Program-made: the position numbers and the translations under genes
The notes under the pieces: model-generated
Told to the model about the DNA's origin: nothing
What the model saw: the letters and a program-made list of their open reading frames with translations, nothing else
Database searches by the model: none
Source: Hyposmocoma kahamanoa
Taxonomy: Eukaryota; Arthropoda; Insecta; Lepidoptera; Cosmopterigidae
DNA: 64,000 nt
Reading direction: 5' to 3'
Assembly (NCBI RefSeq): GCF_003589595.1
Contig: NW_020653719.1
Location: 240,070-304,069, forward strand
Shown here: positions 54,528 to 64,000 of the stretch, piece after piece
Layout: the number at the start of each line of letters is the position of its first letter
How positions within the stretch are numbered: position 1 is the stretch's first letter

Positions 54528-55989
54528 TTCTATTTCAGTAATAGAACAATTGCAGATTTTTTGTCTGTGTGTTGTTGTTGTTCTACATTGAAACGATTTC
54601 GTGACAATGGTTGGTGCCGTGCCAAGTATAATTTAGTGCTTAGTTTACGGTCTAACTGACATTGTTACTGGTGACCGAATCGATTTTAAACAGTCATTTG
54701 ACGTTAGGACTTTGAGAACTGTATGAAATTGTACTAGACCAATTAGCATGTACTACTGCGTTTCGCTTATAGGTGATGGTAGCTTGATATCTCAGGAGAG
54801 AAAGAGACAAAATTTAATTGCAGTGTGAAACTATGGACCCCTTATCATTTCCATCTCTCACATTGTACGTTTCTTAGGAAACGCAAAGGCATTCGAGAAT
54901 CAAGAAACGTAAGGACATTTCTTGATTCTTGAAAGAGTTCCAATTTATATTTAATATAGTATTAGTGCCTAAATACTTAAATTTCCTTTTATAAGCTATT
55001 TTTCTCACTTTGAGAAATTACTCACTTTTCACGTCTGATTTCCAGAACTCGGCATATTTTATCGCACTGATAGTTTCTCTGAGCTTTGCTGTTCGCTTTT
55101 CCCAGTGCTAATTACGCATTAAAATTTTATCAATTTCACTTTCTAAACATATTTATTTCTTTTTTGACTTGTTGGCATCGATTGGCAGATAAATATTCTT
55201 CTATAATTCTATTTTTCCATAGAATATCCTTGAAATTACTCTTTTGAGATATTCGATCTTGGCAGAAGGAGCGCTTTCGCTCCTGGCCATTGGCATTATT
55301 AGCGCCTCAATTCAAATGGGAAATCTGATCGCGTTGCGTATTTGTCGAGCCATTCGCTACCTTATGTCACAAAAACCTTAAGGGTGTAACGTGTTCTTGA
55401 AGACTAAGCCTCAACATTTCGGAACCCTATACCTACTTCGCGGCATCTGCACGCCTTGCATTAAATCAAGCTTCTCAAGATCCTTTCACTAAACCTGGCC
55501 TTCACTTTTGGACCCCTCTAACTAGTGCAGTTATTTTTACCTGAGTGTGTGGATGCGGAAAAATCTACTGGAGTGAAACGTGTTGCGACTATGTTGCGTG
55601 AAACGCGCAATCAGAACTTTTGAAGGTGACGTTCATGATCTTAGTGTAGCTCGTGGTTATACAACTACTGCTGCTATACCATCGCTGCCTCGTCATCAAC
55701 CTCGCTGCCCTTTGTTCCTGCTCTGCAATCACTGCCTAGTCGACAACCTCGCTGCTCTCCGGCACAGCTTTCCTCGATCTCCATCACATGAGGGCAGAGG
55801 CCTCCAACTCCGCATCTCCAACTTCTATCTTCCATCTTCATCTACGCAATTCATCCCCTTCTCTACTTCACCCTAATACTTAAAAATTATTTTCTTTATA
55901 TAAATGTATATTTTATTTTGTAATTCTCCATTCCTTTAATTTCGTAGTTCTTTACTTCTTCAAAGCCTCTTAATTCTATTATTATATAC
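54528..55989. other. Gene-free stretch with an unassigned ORF
   Basis: A 98-codon plus-strand frame at 55580-55876 is pyrimidine-rich and Ser/Leu/His-rich; I do not recognise it. A short stem lies at 54896-54930 (AGAATCAAGAAA ... TTTCTTGATTCT). No other feature was found. Confidence 0.35.
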
Positions 55990-56330
55990 TTACTTACTCC
56001 GATGGCTCAGCGACTCAAAATGTGTCTTGACCTCCGAAACAAGACGATGCCACTTTCTTCGGTCCTGTGCAATCTTTCGCCAATTGATGGCTTGTAGTTC
56101 GCACAGGTTCTCCTCCACGGCGTATAACTAATCGGCCTTCGCCCAGTAGATCGACCCAGATAAGCTCTCTTCACGTTCCGATCCTTTCTAAATGTGTCAG
56201 CGAAGTCTGTGCACTTTCGCCAATGATGTTAGACTGGGCAACGAGCTCTTCGATTTCAGCGTTAGTGCAGACTATCCAGCTACCATTCTCCCATTGGACT
56301 AGCCCTAATATGTCCCTGAGAATACGAGTA
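55990..56330 (-). pseudogene. Non-LTR RT C-terminal relic
   Basis: The minus strand, with at least two frame changes, reads TNAEIEELVAQSNIIGE, then VKRAYLGRSTGRRPI, then VEENLCELQAINWRKIAQDR and RKWHRLVSEVKTHFESLS before a stop at 55990-55992. The order NAEIEEL / RAYLGRxTGRRP / VEEDL / NWRxxAQDRRKWR / AKTH is the well-known C-terminal end of LINE reverse transcriptases from arthropods. It is decayed; the main RT domain is missing. Confidence 0.8.
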
Positions 56331-56892
56331 TGGAGAATATGGATTGATACAAAAGTTTAATTTTATATAAGTAACTGTAGTACTTTTGTGGTTAATTACT
56401 TTTCCATTTTAATAGAATAAATTTTAGCTTAAAACTGTAACCGCAACGTCCCAACTTCACGAGGGAAGGAATTTCAAATTTTATTTCTCCCCGCTAAAGG
56501 TAAATTACGATTGATTAACCCGTAAAAGCCAGTATAGGTACGAGATAATGAATGCCCAACTTTCATCCGGATTAGTTGGTAGTAGTTTCCGGATATCCAG
56601 GTTATCCCGGTCAAGCTATACTTGTTCGGGACTAGTTTCAAAGTTTTACATGAAACTTTTGGCACGTAGGCGTATTTGCCCTTCTGCCAGCACTGAACGA
56701 AATAGTTTCAATCAATAGTTTATCCTGGAATATTTGAAAGAACTTGAAAATTTGTTTGTCAACATTATTATTATGTAAAATAATCATCAATAACACAACA
56801 ATATCAACTTTTCTTTGTGCCGTTGCTTATATTGATGCAATATAAAATGATCAACGTAAAAAAAGTTCATTAATTTTCTTTTAAAAAGTTTG
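56331..56892. other. Gene-free interval
   Basis: A 63-codon minus-strand frame (56474-56665) is unrecognised. Confidence 0.35.
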
Positions 56893-57170
56893 ACCTCCAT
56901 CTCACATGATGGAAAGTGACGATGAGGTCGACGATATAGCATACACACCTAAATAATGCCTATTCACTCTCGCCTTGAAAAGGTCCAAGTTATAGCGTTC
57001 TAGAACAAGTCCGCAGGCAGGGTATTCCACTCCCTAGCCGCTTGCCACATAAATGTGGAAGCGAAACACTTCATGCGAATCCTGAGAATATCCACAACGT
57101 AGGGGTGGAACCCCAGCCCGCGTCTAGTCCCACGATGATGGAAAGGAGAATCATACAATTAAATCGCACA
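56893..57170 (-). pseudogene. LINE ORF2 C-terminal relic (family B), uninterrupted
   Basis: This is the same ORF tail as at 7336-7955 but without the family A insertion: GTGGAAGCG is joined directly to the GGCAAGCGGCTAGGGAGTGG region on the minus strand. It has stops and frameshifts. It is useful as the empty-site reference. The plus-strand frame at 57042 is its shadow. Confidence 0.7.
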
Positions 57171-57898
57171 CTCTCCGTTACCGACAGAGCTACAGACCTA
57201 GTCAACAGATCTTACAAATCTCTATGTGCTGCAGATTATATTAAATCAATAAATTTTTCTTTTTGATTCTGAAAGCTGCGTTGTAATAACATGTGTCTGA
57301 CGAGTTTATTATTTGCACCTTTGTTGGCAATTCTCTTAAACTACATAATACATAAGTATAATAGTTTCTAACTCATCACGGAGTCTAGCATTTCCTCAAT
57401 ACAGAACAGAATAGGATTAATAAGAAGCCAACAAAGTATATTTATAGTTCCTCTCTACTCACCACGATAGCAGTTTGGAATATTTGTACCGTTTGAAATT
57501 TGTACCGTAAAATCAGAACCATCTTTAGTTACGATAAGGCCCCAATTTCAGTGTCAATGTCAATGTATTTTGAATGTGAGTTTCAAGTGAAACTCAGTAG
57601 TAATTACACACAACAGATAACACAAAACAATTAGTATGGCTCAACTTACATTACAGTGGAACGGAATGAAGGTGAACATTTTTAACGAAATTGTACAAAG
57701 CATAATATATTTTATGTCAATTTTGTAACGTATAAACTAGATACGCCAAAAAAGCAGGTTACGCTTGTGCGTGTTTTGTACATCTGTTGATAAACCATAC
57801 TATGTACACAGAAATTCCTTTTAGGAAAAGTAACTCCTTCAAAACACAGATCTTATGAGCATCTAAATTTCCCAAATTCATTTTTATTAAAACACAAC
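57171..57898. other. Interval with a possible first exon
   Basis: At 57636-57671 a plus-strand ATG opens MAQLTLQWNGMK, ending in AAG followed by GTGAAC, which could be a 5' splice site. The 100 bp upstream contain TGTCAATGTCAATG, a type of word common near lepidopteran transcription starts. No downstream exon was identified, so this is only a candidate. Confidence 0.15.
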
Positions 57899-58144
57899 TT
57901 TTTTTATGATATCAAGCGAGTTAAGCTGTCCATAGCAGTTGTACTGCGACTCAAAGGTTTAAATCGCGAAGGACTTGAGGAGCGCTCCTACTACGCCCGT
58001 CACCTGAGACATAAGTAAAAGCAAATAGCATGCGCGTGTAATTTAACCAGCAACCTTATCCTTCAAAACCGGAACACAGTAATGATCACATTACTGCTTG
58101 GCGGCAGAAATAGACAAGATCACAGTACTTCCCTGGACGACTCT
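57899..58144 (-). repeat. Family A repeat, copy 17 (internally deleted)
   Basis: It runs from TTTTTATGATATCAAGCGAG to CAGTACTTCCCTGGACGA. The GGTGGTAAGCGAC part is missing and the 5' end is cut before AGCTC. Confidence 0.75.
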
Positions 58145-59059
58145 TAGTGTGGCAGTCAGTGCGTTGAAATCATAGCGTTGCAACTATGCATGTAACACAA
58201 AATTGCTTACTGATTTAGTGTGGTTTTCCCGAGAATACAGAATTATAGAAAGTACGAATTTCGGGGCCTCAAAAGTAAAGACGGAACTGCTCGTGTATTC
58301 AACTGGGGTTTAAATACAGTGATCCATCTTGGATTAGGGGAGATTCGTAAGCGGTTTTAGTTGATGTTTGTGAATGACCTAGTTTCAAGTTTCGATTGGT
58401 TGTAGTGTTAAACGCTGAAGGCACTTCGTCTGTGGTAATTGGAAGTAGAACCATTGTATTTGATGTACTGAATTTAATTATGAATATTGTGTAATTTTGT
58501 ATACGGAAAATTATGATAATATTATAGGCATAGTGAACTAAAAATAATAAATAGCAATTAAAATAATGTTAACAAAACCGTATATGTAAAAGTAAACACT
58601 TTACATAATGTTAAAATATAACCTGGTTGTGGAGTCTGGTCACTGAACTAGGACTATTTGTATCTTAGATAACCAGGTCAGTCGTTTTCATCTAGAAATT
58701 TTCATCATATCATCAAGGATAAGAAATATTTTTTAATACACATCAGTGACGAGGCGTCTTGAATAACTCGATATCCACCGGCTTGCCTAAAACTTTCCCC
58801 GTTTTATCAAATACCACATTTTGTGCTAAATTTTAAGTGCAGAATAAGTTGACTAGTGAAGTATACTAGTACCTATTGTTAGCTAATAATTGTGTTTAAG
58901 TGTCGCCAAGGCGCTACTTTTTCTTAAGGTAGGTGTTTTTTTTTACCCTGGCTTTACTAACGACAATTTCTTCGCTTCGCCACTGATACACATTATTTCA
59001 CATTTTACAAATTCGGCTCAAATCATCAGCTCAAATCATCATCATCATCAACACATCAG
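58145..59059. other. Gene-free stretch
   Basis: No shared repeat was found. The 72-codon frame at 58890-59108 overlaps a CAT/ATC microsatellite (59034-59052) and is not a gene. Confidence 0.4.
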
Positions 59060-59240
59060 CTCAAAGAGCGGTGGGAGTTCAGTGGGAATATGGTTGCTTC
59101 TCAATTGAGAGGTCGATGTTTTAATCACGGTGGTGGCATGTACCTATGACTTTATAAGTCACGAACATTTGTGAATTTTGAGTAGCATTACATTTTAATG
59201 GTGAAGGAGAACATCGTGATGAAAACTGCATGTATTATTA
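59060..59240 (+). repeat. SINE of family E type, copy 4 (diverged)
   Basis: AGCGGTGGGAGTTCAGTG, GTGGTGGCATGTACCTATGA, CTTTATAAGTCACGAACAT and ATGGTGAAGGAGAACATCGT, GATGAAAACTGCATG follow the order of a SINE I recall from Lepidoptera. The GGTGAAGGARAACRTCGTGA part is shared with copy 1 of family E. Confidence 0.6.
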
Positions 59241-60087
59241 AGTATTAAACCAGTGGTGCGCAAGTATGACTCACGAAGAACTTTAATCCGCCCGTCAACG
59301 TACCTTCTAGAGTACGAGTGCATGGTCCTCGGAAATATATCTTGACAGCCTCGTCGCTATCGACACATAAAATAACATATTATATGGTAACACACAAACA
59401 AAATAAGATAACACTACACAAAATAAATAATTAAACAATACTTGAAAAGAAAATGCATTCTTTGGTAATTGAATTTCTTATGTTTTTCCTAATGAATAAA
59501 GCTTGCCCACCCATGGCCTCAGGGCGATCCATTCAATGTACATAATTATAATGGGTCTGTACAATAAAATGTCAATACAATACATTATTGTGTCACACTA
59601 AGGTAGACTTCTTTATGTGAAAAACACAGGTTACTCGAGTGGTCGAAGGTTTATAACCTGATAATGCTGTCTTGCCACATATTACCATTGTTCTGATCTA
59701 AAAATACCTATTTATTTCTACGTTTTATACTCTACATCAAAGCCACAAATGTGGTAAGCATTTAAGATAAAAAAAAGCCGAACGCAATGAATTTCGGATC
59801 CATAATTGAATTTTGAAGGTATAAATAGAAACACAGACAATTGTTTGCTTAACCCACTTCCACACATTTAGTCGGGCAGGTAAAATAAAATTCTGCGTGT
59901 AAGTAAAGAGCTTCGTCCTAAACCAACGAAGTTGTGTATTTTCTTCGATAATAAATAGAATTTTATCCTGCATCAATTTATTTTAAAAAACTATAAATTT
60001 GGACCAGTGTATGTTCATAATTAGAACAAGGAATTAAAATAAATTTACCATTGCAAAAAATATCATTTTTTTTCTAAACACAGTACA
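59241..60087. other. Gene-free interval
   Basis: A 79-codon minus-strand frame (59737-59976) is unrecognised. Confidence 0.35.
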
Positions 60088-60190
60088 TGAAACACAGTAA
60101 TGCTCGCATTACTCTTGGCGGCAGTAATAGGTAAGGTGGCAGTACTACCGTGAACGAATTCTTTCACAAGGAGCTCTACCTGCTAATAAA
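60088..60190 (-). repeat. Family A repeat, copy 18 (5' fragment only)
   Basis: Only the 5' third is present: ACACAGTAATGCTCGCATTA, CTTGGCGGCAGTAATAGG and ACAAGGAGCTCTACCTGCTA. The missing A-tail end is unusual, because retroposed copies normally keep their 3' ends; deletion is the likely cause. Confidence 0.75.
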
Positions 60191-61439
60191 ACAATAACAA
60201 ACTACAACACTTGTTATTTGCACGACAAAAGGTAGGTAATTGTACAATAGTTGTACTTATAACATATGAAGTTATGATACACAAGTAGGCTTAATATGTT
60301 TTGTACGTACCATTTACATATTGAGAAGTAGGTATTATTCCCGAAACTCCAAAGGAACCTCCTTTAGAGCTTCGGTAATATACGAGTACATTTATTCCCA
60401 CATAACTGTTATCGATTAATTGATCTCGCAAAATTCCTTTTTTATAAAAAATAAGTTGTTCTATGCATTGTCTCGAACCAATATGAAAAAGCGAAATAAA
60501 TTTAAAATATTGTAAATACATTACAAACCGAAATTAATACAGGGTGAAAACCGTTACAAAAGTATTCGCTCCGTTTATCAGTGGAAAGCGGCTCAAATAA
60601 AAAACTCATCAATATCCCAACGTGTAGATGCGCGAGCAGTTAGCAAACTCCTATCCCGTTTCAACCGACCTTCGCTTATCCCAAAGAATTGGATAAGTTT
60701 GCCAAAAAACGTTCCTTTCTACAGCCTTAGATCTTTTCCAATTTAGGTATAGAAATGTGCCTACAAACTGCGGACCACGACGATCAAGCCTTTGCTGATA
60801 AGTGTTACTGCTTTGTAAATTATTTAATACAGTAGTTTATGTCTAAACAAGTGTCATAGCCGTAATATCTCGCTAAACAGTTTAATTATTTTTTATTAGA
60901 CTTTTACGATTATAATTATTTATCGGTCGAATCAACTTGCGGCTATGGAACGTGTAACCAATCAGAAGTATCGGGAAAATAGTAAAAAAAAAACCTGTAC
61001 AATAATTGTTCTATTATAAAGTAATTTATTTTCTAGACATATATCTCCTCCGTGTTTTATAAACAATTTACAGAAGAGATACCTTTCTTTAGCGCTTATT
61101 TATTCTAGTAAAAAAGTCAAGCGTCTTGTTAGAGTTGTAGGGGAATTTAACAGAAGTGCCTTTGTTCGGCGTAGAGAACTAGAGAACCATTGTGATATAG
61201 TTTTCGTTCAAATTCTTTTCAAAGGAAGTTTAATATTTAGGATTCTAAAGATTCTCCTTGGCTATAGGGTTTCGTTAAAAACGTAATCGTGGTTTTGTTT
61301 GTGTTTACCTACATATTTATCTACTCCACTTAGGTATTGAAAAAATATCTCAGTACTTATAATAATTATTTCTTTTATGATTTGACTAGTAAATCCAAGT
61401 AATTATAATAAAAAATTATTATAATTATAATATTAATTG
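60191..61439. other. Gene-free stretch
   Basis: No recognisable gene or shared repeat was found. Confidence 0.4.
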
Positions 61440-61680
61440 GATATCACGATGTTTTACTACCATGATATTTAATATTTCTTTGTGAAATTACTCCAACTAC
61501 AACGGAACGAACCTGCAGACTTTACCTATCAATTTCTCTAAGTGCTTGTTGCAGATCTTTGCTTTTGATTTTAACGCCTGTCTGCCGTAGCACCATCTGT
61601 GAGAAATCAATGAAGGGTTGAAGGATTTTTTCTTTGTGTTCGATCTTTGTATTAAAACTATAACTATTAAAAGTTTTAAA
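61440..61680 (+). repeat. Family C-related element, copy 3
   Basis: CACGATGTTTTACTACCATG and CTTTGTGAAATTACTCCA open it; GCCGTAGCACCATCTGTGAG and AGGATTTTTTCTTTGTGTTC, GATCTTTGTATTAA close it. The ends match the family C element at 6125-6720, and CACCATCTGTGAGAAATCAA is the inverse of a segment near 6490. Confidence 0.6.
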
Positions 61681-61921
61681 TACGGTCATAAAACATTACT
61701 GAAATAAAAAGTTGCTGCATTTTAGATAGAGTTTCACCGTGCGCATCGTTTTTACGACAGTGAATCATCATATTATTTATCAAATATTTGAGGAACGTAT
61801 TTCATATACAATATTCTTAATTTAATACCAAAAAATCTTAGTCTTAATTATTAATCCATACAGCGATAAAATTGCTTATCGGCCATAAAATAAACGATCA
61901 TTAAAATATTTGAACGTAATA
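61681..61921. other. Short gene-free interval
   Basis: This flanks the second mariner element on the left; nothing recognisable. Confidence 0.3.
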
Positions 61922-63223
61922 CGTGCGCCGGACTATAAGTTTCCGGAATGGATAGGAAAAAATAGTCAAGTTAAATGGTCAGAACTTAATTTATTGTTTC
62001 TCAAAGTGTTCTCCATTAGCGTTAATGCACTTTTTCATACGAATGAACCAATTTGGAAATCATTTATGTCACTGCTCCGTGACAATCTCTGAAACATATT
62101 TTTCATACTCTTCGACAGCCCCTTCAGGTGATGAAAACCGTTGACCGCGAAACTGGTTCTTAATTTTTGGAAATAAATAAAAGTCACAAGGTGCCAGGTC
62201 GGGACTGTACTCGGGATGTCTCATAAGGTCAACGTTGTTCACCTTCAAAAATTCATTTGTCTGTCTGGCCGTGTGAGAACTGGCATTATCTGTGGTACAA
62301 GATAATACGGCGTTATTTTGACGGTTTATTCGTGACGGTTATTTTTACAGAGTTTGTCAATAACTTCCGGCAAACAAATGGTCGTGTACCAATTACTATT
62401 CATGGTATAACGATTCTCCAAAGCAACAGTAGCCACGTGTGCAGTGTCATTAAAAAAAAAGCGGATGCTTAGAGGCACTTTACACGCGCGTCACTTTAGT
62501 TGGTTTTGGCTCACCTCGAAAGACCCATACACTCGATTGCTGATTTGTTTTGGGATCGTAACTGTAAATGCATGTTTCGTCACCTGTTACTATGTCCCAC
62601 ACCAAATTTGACGCCCCTTCGTTGAATCTGGTAAACACGGCATTGCACCAAGTGACGCGATCCGTTTTATGAGCCTCAGTCAAATTGTGTGGGATCCACC
62701 GGGAGCACGGCTTTTTCACAACCAAATGTTTGTGTAGTATTGATTGTATTTGACTCATGCCTATGCTTAAAGATGCCCGAATCTCATGGTATATCACATG
62801 CCTGTCTGTTTTGATCGTACGGCGCACAGCATCGATGTTTTTGTTGTCCACAGCAGTGGACGGGCCATCACGAAATTCGTCACTGAGATTCACACGACCG
62901 CGTTTGAAATCTGCTAACCAGCTATAAATAGTCGTCTTGCATGGTGCTTCATAGCCAAAAGTAGTTTGAAACCGAGCGAAGGTCCGTTGAGCTGTTAAAT
63001 TACACTTAAAGTCTTAGAAAATCACACTACGAAAATTATTACGAGTTAAATCCATGGTGATGTAGACAACCAATTTCTAAAATGATGCCGCAATGTAAAA
63101 ACAAGTGACAGTCAGATAAAACAAACTGTATTGTACAGCTAAGGAGTTCCATTTTCAGATGTTGTATTTACTTTTTAAACATTGTTTATGTAAGTGGCCA
63201 GTTCCGGAAACTTATAGTGCGCC
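61922..63223 (-). mobile_element. mariner DNA transposon, copy 2
   Basis: This copy is about 1.30 kb with inverted ends (ACTATAAGTTTCCGGAA left, TTCCGGAAACTTATAGT right) and TA on both flanks (61920-61921 and 63224-63225). It is closely related to copy 1, in the same orientation, about 52 kb away. Confidence 0.9.
61991..63055 (-). pseudogene. mariner transposase, inactivated
   Basis: The frame starts MDLTRNNFRS-like at 63055 and ends NGEHFEKQ plus stop at 61991. The first catalytic Asp is in TGDET (inside the open block 62480-62893), the second in DNASSHTA (codon at 62288-62290) and the third in LAPCDFYLFP (codon at 62183-62185). The last two are separated by 34 residues, the DD34D mark of mariners. 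Stops (for example near the N-terminus), an extra segment near 62305-62350 and frameshifts have destroyed it. Unlike copy 1 it keeps all three catalytic residues. Confidence 0.85.
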
Positions 63224-63225
63224 TA

Positions 63226-63617
63226 TGTCATCATTTAATGACCACGTTTAATTTTTCTATATGCTTACGTCAATTATGTTGAACGCCGCGGATAGACGTA
63301 TAAAAAACCAAAAAAGTTTTAAAACAATTTAATTTATAAAGTAAAGAAATTACAATTATAATTCTTATTTCTAATTTACAATAATGCTTGATCGATATGA
63401 GGACCAGAGTCAGTCAGGGCCGCGATTTCGGTCGCGGTTTCCGTGAGGCGAAGGTGCAATATCGGCAAATCAGGCGGTCGCATGTGGCAATCGTCGTTTC
63501 CACGGAAAATGCTAAGCGGCCACACAGCTTACATGTAGATTGCTCAATACATGTGTCATTCGTTGTTTCCATGGAAGATGCAATAAGGCATGTTACATAT
63601 ATCTAAATCATCTAACA
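63226..63617 (-). repeat. Candidate LTR of a retroelement
   Basis: On the minus strand it opens TGTTAGATGATTTAGAT just after the purine-rich tract TTTGAGGGCGGAGA (63618-63631), the layout of a polypurine tract followed by a 3' LTR. Two copies of a 30 bp motif (CCGTGGAAACGACGATTGCC and CCATGGAAACAACGAATGAC) lie inside. The 3' end of the LTR was not found; the mariner at 61922-63223 may be inserted in it. The frame at 63388-63606 is not a gene. Confidence 0.4.
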
Positions 63618-63862
63618 TCTCCGCCCTCAAATCGGCAACTATTTGAGAACTTGTAGCGAAAATGTTGCTGAATTCGGACCCTGGTGCTTTATTTCTACAG
63701 GACTTTCTTTGGTATGATTTTCAGTTAAAGTTTTGTCCTCACTTGAGGGTTCTTTCGTTTTCAGTCGCGTACAAGGATTATTTAGTCTTATGATAATTAT
63801 AGAACACAGTATAGCTGCGCCAAAAAACATTCCATAGAGTGGTATCGTGGTATGTTACAATT
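63618..63862 (-). pseudogene. 3' end of an LTR-retroelement reading frame (possible Env-like tail)
   Basis: A minus-strand frame (63639-63830) begins with a hydrophobic segment of about 16 residues and then a polar, Lys/Glu/Ser-rich tail, and ends just before the polypurine tract. A membrane anchor followed by a short cytoplasmic tail next to the 3' LTR is the layout of envelope-type proteins of insect Ty3/gypsy errantiviruses. The upstream part is cut off at 63863 by another element. The identification rests on layout, not on sequence similarity, and is uncertain. Confidence 0.3.
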
Positions 63863-64000
63863 CAAAAATCAAAATCAAAAATATTTTATTTCACGAAACA
63901 ATCTTTACAATTATGTGGCTCGAGAATCCCTTTTAAGTAATAAAATTATACTTGTGCTAGGGATTCCCGCTCTTCCTTATTCTAAATAATATCTAAATTT
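63863..64000 (-). repeat. LINE 3' end, runs out of the window
   Basis: On the minus strand the sequence ends ATTTTTGATTTTGATTTTTG, a simple-repeat tail typical of CR1/jockey-group LINEs in Lepidoptera. The element continues past 64000 and interrupts the retroelement frame at 63862. Confidence 0.55.

Noticed and set aside
55580..55876. A 98-codon gene
   Set aside because: Pyrimidine-rich low-complexity translation with no recognisable motif; could be chance or a repeat.
59034..59060. Functional His-rich coding repeat
   Set aside because: It is a CAT/ATC microsatellite of about six units in a chance frame.
1..64000. CRISPR arrays, operons, ribosome binding sites, riboswitches
   Set aside because: None is present; the window is eukaryotic repeat-rich DNA, and no regularly spaced short repeats with unique spacers were found.

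Overview
This window looks like a piece of a eukaryotic, insect and most probably lepidopteran (butterfly or moth) nuclear genome. The DNA is AT-rich, open reading frames are short, and there is no operon-like packing. It is full of dispersed repeats of kinds familiar from Lepidoptera: tRNA-headed SINEs, mariner DNA transposons, 3' ends of non-LTR retrotransposons, and MITEs. The species assignment is inference; no host gene was identified that would settle it.

No convincing host protein-coding gene was found. Coding sequence is essentially all from mobile elements. The one long ORF (547 codons, minus strand, 32820-34463) is the reverse transcriptase and C-terminal part of a 5'-truncated non-LTR retrotransposon whose AATAC-repeat tail ends near 32463. 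Shorter relics of other retroelements lie at 7336-7955 (interrupted), 19858-19975, 38344-38745, 41020-41267, 45055-45243, 52258-52835 (interrupted), 53945-54090, 55990-56330 and 56893-57170. Three mariner copies are present: two closely related 1.3 kb elements (9119-10414 and 61922-63223, both with transposase on the minus strand) and an internally deleted element of a different mariner lineage (36530-37418). A candidate LTR-retroelement 3' end lies at the right edge.

The most abundant repeat ('family A', about 300 bp with an A-rich tail) occurs at least 18 times, in both orientations, with rearranged and nested copies. A tRNA-derived SINE ('family D') occurs six times and a second SINE ('family E') four times. 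Other families are a 285-296 bp MITE with 28 bp inverted ends (two copies), foldback elements with tRNA-like loops ('family C'), a 1 kb element with inverted ends at 11611-12610, and several short inverted-repeat elements.

The most striking structure is a long inverted repeat at 21134-24742: two arms of about 1.22 kb, about 95% identical by eye, around a 1.16 kb spacer. A 64 bp flank of the left arm also appears inverted at the inner edge of the right arm. Transcribed, this would fold into a very long hairpin.

Many repeats are nested: family A in a retrotransposon relic, a MITE in another copy of that relic, a SINE between an ORF relic and its probable 3' tail, and mariner next to an LTR-like sequence. 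The relative order of these insertions can be read from the interruptions.
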